64,000 nucleotides of DNA from Notospermus geniculatus (lineage: Eukaryota; Nemertea; Pilidiophora; Heteronemertea; Lineidae): contig NMRB01000279.1 in assembly GCA_002633025.1 (NCBI GenBank), forward strand, positions 119,740 to 183,739. The letters are read 5' to 3'. Below are positions 24,201 through 30,200 of the stretch, piece after piece (the stretch's first letter is position 1; every line of letters starts with the position of its first letter). The notes beneath the pieces are model-generated. The model saw only the letters and a list, made by a program, of their open reading frames with translations. It did no database searches and was not told where the DNA came from. A program made the translations under genes and the position numbers.

Positions 24201-27200
24201 GTATGGTCAGAAATAGTAATGTCCTGTCCACTTACTTGTCCCACTCCCAAGCCTGGCAAAGAATGACAGCCTTTTTCCGTGTGGCCATTTTCCTGTGTGC
24301 TTTCCATTGTTCGAAACACAATGGGAAACAGACGCGCTGTTTCTCTGTGTGTCGTTCATTGTCAAGTCGCCGCTTGACAATCTGGTTGTCATGTCAAAAT
24401 GGCACACGGACCTCACTGAAAAACGTTACACTGGTACCGGTATCCATGCCACACTTGACAGCATCACTCACCTCTTCCAGCCTTGAAGTACTGGGCCACG
24501 GTCCAGTGTTGGTCAGCCTCTTGCACGTTTGATCTCCCCCTGCTCTTTGCCGGAGTTTGCTTGAGGTACGACGTCAAGTGAGACGTACACATTTTCTCAT
24601 CCGCGTTGAAATCGACACCGAAGCAATTCTTGTTCTGTGAACACCAGTCGCGGCACGCTTCGCTTGTCTTCTTGCCCTTCACGACCTCCGAGATACCGAC
24701 GGCGTGGACTCCAATCAGAATCATATTTCCCTTGCTTGGGGCGAACGGGAAGGGTTCTGAAGGGAGAGTTCATTTTTGCAATCCCGGAATCTTAGTCCAT
24801 TCCTTTGCATATCAATTGTTTAAAGTCTGGCAACATCTATCTTCGACCTAATGGAATGCGGAAGTCATGTAATGTTACAGAGCTTTGCGGTTTATAATCA
24901 TGCCTGTCGATCACTCTTGTGGCCGTTCCCCGATTGTTCGCGTTGTCCACCGGTCATTCAATAGCCGCGTGTGATTAAAGGTCCGTGGAAAATCCAACGA
25001 TCAATTTCCTAGCTTCCGCATTCCATTAGGTCAAAGATAGATGTTGCCAGACTTTACTAAACGTTAGCAACATCCCTTACAAATGACGCAGACTGACATA
25101 GAAAAGTACATGTATATCAGTGGTAGCTGTACAAATTTAATGACGAAGACGATTCATGACATGGCTTTTTCCCATCAATGCTGGAATTGGCAGAAAGAAT
25201 ATCTTTTTTGAGATAGTACTTACTTATTCCAGGTAATCCACCCTTTTTCTTGGGCTTCAATTCGGGCATCGTTCCAACATGACCTGCAAAAGATGGTCAC
25301 CAGTGTGATGATTGATGCAAAGTGCTGATCTGCAAATATGCAAGTAAATCTAGGAATCCACTGCTGATTTTCTGCTGGGAAATTTTGAAGAAATGTTAAA
25401 ATCGACAGCATGATTTTCTACAAAGAGGTACTTGGGGGCCCCCTTTTCCCAAATTCTGGATCCGCCATGTACTGTTAGCTCAAAGGAATCTGACAATCTT
25501 TCAGCCTACTGCTAGCTTGCTATCTTTTATCTCTAGTTACCTCGCTTGAGATACTGCGCCACTGTCCAGTGCTTTTTCGCCTTGGATGCCAGCTGTGAGG
25601 ACTGCGTCATATGGGCGATACACGTCTTCATATCACCATTGAAATCCACTGAAATGCATCCTTTACTCTTGGCACACCAGTCCCGACACTTTCCGCTGGC
25701 CAAGATATCGGGGATTTTCTTCGTAATTCCGATTGCGTGAACTCCCATAAGTACCATGTTACCCTTACTGGGAGCAAATGGATACAGCATGAGACTGAGA
25801 CCTGGAAACAAAAGAAAAGATTTAAGCCTTTTTCATACATGTACTTTATCAGATTCAGCTACTCACAGCAAATGCTATTGTTCAATCTCCTATTTACATT
25901 GTTAGACCTTGCTTAATACACTCTATCCAATTCAGCTGACCATACGGAAAATTCTATTGTTCTCTCTCCCATTGTTTAAGCCTGGTTTATACTCTATCAG
26001 ATTCAGTTGAACATACAGCAAATGCTGTTGTTCCCTCCTCTATGTACATTGTTTAGGCTGATTTATACTCTATCCAATTCAGCTGGCCTTAGAGCAATGC
26101 TATTGTTCGATACCCATTTACATTGTTAAACCTGGTTTATACCTATCCAATTCAGCTGACCTCACAGCAAATGCTATTGTCCCCTCTCCCCTTTACATCG
26201 TTAGGCCTTGTCCATCCAATTCAGCCAACCATACGCCAAATGCTATTGTTCGCTCTCCTGTACATTGTCATTGGTCGTATGATGGCAGAATCAGCCAGGA
26301 AGGGAGTAAGAAATAAAAGTGGAAAGTAAGAAGTGGAAAATTTTTGGAATTTTTTGCGAATTTTTCAATTTCTCAAATTGGGAAAGAATTTTTTCCCACT
26401 TTAAGAAATTTTCTAACAATTCGCAAAATGTTCCAAAATTTCCCACTTTTTATTTTACACTTTTATTTCTTTCTCCCTTCAGGGTACAAACCAATATGAT
26501 TTGAGAAATTCCACCACTGGTCATGGACCTGGTTGATATCCTCAATTGCAGTATCATACATGACTCTTTTCTCTGGGCCCTACCTAGGACAATTATGGCC
26601 TGTAACTTCTTTTTCTCACCTTTGATGCCCCTTGGAACTGGTGTTGTCCCATTTCGTGGTTTTCCAGTGCCTGTGCCATTTCCTGAAATCAAATGAAAAG
26701 TAATCGTGAAAATGATCACAAGAATATCACATGGCCTACCCATCAAACCCGCATGCTACATGAATCAAAAGGTTGTTTTAGGTGTGCAAGTGCCAATTTA
26801 AGACATCATATAGCTAGGCCTACTCATGAAATAACACAAGGCAATATTTAGCAATGTAGGGGAAAACCGCTGCTCCAGGAGAGAGACCTAGCCTACTTCA
26901 AGGAGAGATCCTGCTCTCCACCGCAAAAAGCCACAGACACGACTGAGGATTGAATGAACCATGACCTCCCTGTTGCAGAAACTGATGCTGCCACTACACC
27001 ACCAAATGTCTCAACATGAAGAAATCATTGGACTGAGATAATTAGACCAAACTCACTCTTCGGATGCTTCTTTTGCACACATGGCGCCCGTTCAATCTTG
27101 ACAGCAATATTCAACCAATCAGCTGGCCCCTTCGCGGTGAACACCTTTGCGTCATTAACTTGCTTACTTGAATTAACGAATTCTGCATTTGGTTGCGTTA

Positions 27201-30200
27201 CGACATAATCGGCGCTGAAGTAACTAACGATTTCTGGTAATTTCTTCAGAGTGTCTGGGTCGACAACCACCACCACCGTCTTTGGACAAACTGCGGAGAC
27301 AATAAATATGTATTAGACCGCGAACACTCTCTTCAATTTCCAGGGGTATACCTATTTTCGCTGGTTCGCTTGCGCCTTCTGTATAGGGAAACTCTGAAAA
27401 AATGATAAAAACTTCATTACAACAAGGGCCTATCACATGATTTTTGACCCCAAACGGTGAACAACAGCATTACAGTGAACTCACCGTTTGAAACATGTTT
27501 GCTTGGTGTTCCAGCAGCTTTGTGGCTTGGAGCTGAACCTTCAAAACAAGGTGCATTAATAAACGGGCATCCCCAGAAAGGATTCAAACCTTGGTTTGTT
27601 TCCTTAATGGCGGCCCCATAAACACCAGTGCCGACCGATTAGAAAGTCCGACAGTGCTACCGGCGCCTATCGGCAGTTAGTTATAAAGCACTTTCCCATT
27701 AACTAAACCGCCGATAGGCACCGAAAGGAATATCGGACTTTCTGTGCGGTCGGTCCAGATATACACGTAGAGTCCGGGTATCCCTCTACCGGTGCGGTTC
27801 GCACAAAAATGGAAACCCAGATTGGAGCGCCAATTAGGCTAAACTTTATAATATTCTTGAGAAGGTTAATGCCATTTGGAATGTCAGGAGTTATGTTTTA
27901 AATGAGACTTGGTGTTAGGCCTGTACACGAGAATTTCTTGTCACCGATGTCTAGGTCAGGTAGGCAATGGTCAATTTCCTGGATGGCAATATCGCTTTTC
28001 TGAAAATAAGCTGTCTTTTCTGTCGAACAATCAAGTCAAACAGCCAAGTGCTTCGGTCAAACGTCATTCTCCAGACAGCCACCCTGAGGTAAATGGGTTT
28101 GAAGCAACCACCCCCTATAAAATATTCAGTATAAAATTATCAATTGAGCTTGATAATCATGTAATCTGAAAGAGACAGTGGGGCGAATGAAAATACAAAT
28201 TGTTGGGTGTGAAGGGTAAATTTCAGTCTGTCATCCATCTAGATCTGCAAGAATGAAAAAAGGATTCATTAAACCAGCAACCCATTCACTGCCAAGTAAC
28301 TTTTTGTCAAATTTGAAAGACTGAAAATACCTTTACCGGTAGTCAGTTTCATTGGAAACCTCCCACTAAGACATTTTCAATTACATACGTCTCTTAAATC
28401 GGGAATCACGTCTTTTTCCATTTTTGGTAAAATTATCACTGGCTGTGAATGGGTTGAGCACATTATTCATTTCACTACCTATGGATAAAATCCACGGATG
28501 TCACAACACAGCAAAGATTTTTACCGACATACGACAGTCACACTTATGTTCAGCAACAAACACACCAAGGTCTAATTTGAACACAACATCCTGACCTAAC
28601 AAACGGCATTGCTCATCATCAGGAATATTAGAAGATTTTCATAATTTCGACTTAAACGTGGGTTAACTTTACATAGATGTACGCAGTAATTGTTTTCCTC
28701 GTGTCATACATGGCTTGACATACAGCAGCTCATGTCAATTTGACTTTTCTACCAGTGCTTAAAAAATGTCCTCATGAAAGAGATTTTCCTGCACAGGCCC
28801 TCCTCCTGGATTCTCCCGCTGGTGATTTTCAGTGGGAACTGACCCATACAAGCAACCTTGACCGACCGCACAGAAAGTCCGATAGTGCTTTCGTTGCCTA
28901 TCGGTGGTTTAGTTAATGGGAAAATCCGTTATAACCAAATACCGATAGGCGCCGGTATAGCACTATCGGACTTTCTGTGCGGTCGGCCCTGATTGACAAC
29001 ACCAACACTGAGTGTAATTTTTGTTCATCAGTGGAGGCCATAGTCCTGGTCAGATGAGATGGATGACAAAATTGTGGGTTAGGACTATTTTCTAGTCACT
29101 GCAAAGGCTGTACTTTCAACAGAACAGATTGCTGCAATTCCTACTTCTAAAGCCGGGTTTACATAGAGGTATACGGTATACGGACTCGCTGGCGAACAAA
29201 CGTTTCCTGGTCATGAACCCTTTATTCGGCCATTGTTCGCCCGCGTATCTTCATACCACCACTACGTAAGCCCGGCCTAACATCAACGAATCTATACACA
29301 CCAACTTCATCCTCAAGAAAAATCAAGACTATGCATTGACTACCAGTACTTTTTTACAGAGAAGTCTGAACCTTGCTGTGGCAGCAGGTCCTTGAAATTT
29401 AGTGGTTTCATTACCTCTAACCTTGGGCTTAGCACCAGGTTTCACAGTTGCGCCAGGCTTAGTGGTTGCCCCTTTCTTTGCCTTGGCTTTTCCAGTAGTC
29501 CCTTTCCCTTTCGCACCAGGCTTTGTGGTCGCTCCCTTCTTTCCTCCTGCTTTTGCAGTCGTACCCTTTTTCTTTCCTTTAGCCGCAGCCTTTGTAGTCG
29601 CCCCCTTCTTTGCTGCGGCCTTTGTCGCGCCTTTCTTGGCTACTGCTTTTGTTGTTCCTTTGGCCGCTTTTTTTGTCGCCTTGGTGGCAGCTAGAATGGT
29701 GGTTAAATTAATTGTCCAGAGGGGCATACTTCTCAGTAATTACACGTATGTAAGTGTTGTAGGCCTAAGTAATGAACTTTACAATATGTCCCTATGTACA
29801 TGTACAATCACGAAATAAATCAGCCGCTTTCAATCAATCCACGTTTGGCCCTGCACCCTCTCCCGATCCGACTTTTTGAAACTAGTGAACCCAGGCCTAC
29901 TTAGGCCTAAGGCCTAGCCTAGGCCTAATTGCCATCAGTCACAGGCGAACGCCCGATGCGGTCCGAGTCGGTACATAGCTGAATTATCTATTTTGGCCTT
30001 GGCATGACGGGGACCAACAACTAAAAAAGTAAATATTTCAAATCACTGAAGTCGCCGTTCAGTGTCCACCACGTCGAAGTCCATTTCGCCCTCGGGCTCG
30101 GGATCATCAGAGCCGAAGGCCTATGATTCGCGCCTCCGGATTCTTCAAACTCGTGTACAGGTGTATGTCAATGAGGTCTTCAGTCGATGATGAAAGATTG

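Larger units (their letters stand above)
20100..25480. repeat. Block duplication copy B
   Basis: Second copy of 1-5.4 kb. Copy-specific insertions: TTAGGG-bearing element at 23192-23438 and foldback at 24821-25057. Flanking exons differ on the right (PAN exon 8 here, GEPGAG exon in copy A). Confidence 0.85.
27533..29414. other. Intron between exons 3 and 4 of the giant gene
   Basis: Apart from two MITE family B copies I see no exon, RNA gene or conserved motif. Confidence 0.5.

Noticed and set aside
29402-29818. Plus-strand hydrophobic Val/Pro/Ala/Phe frame (also 35689-36078)
   Set aside because: Shadow of the Lys/Ala/Thr-rich exon on the minus strand.
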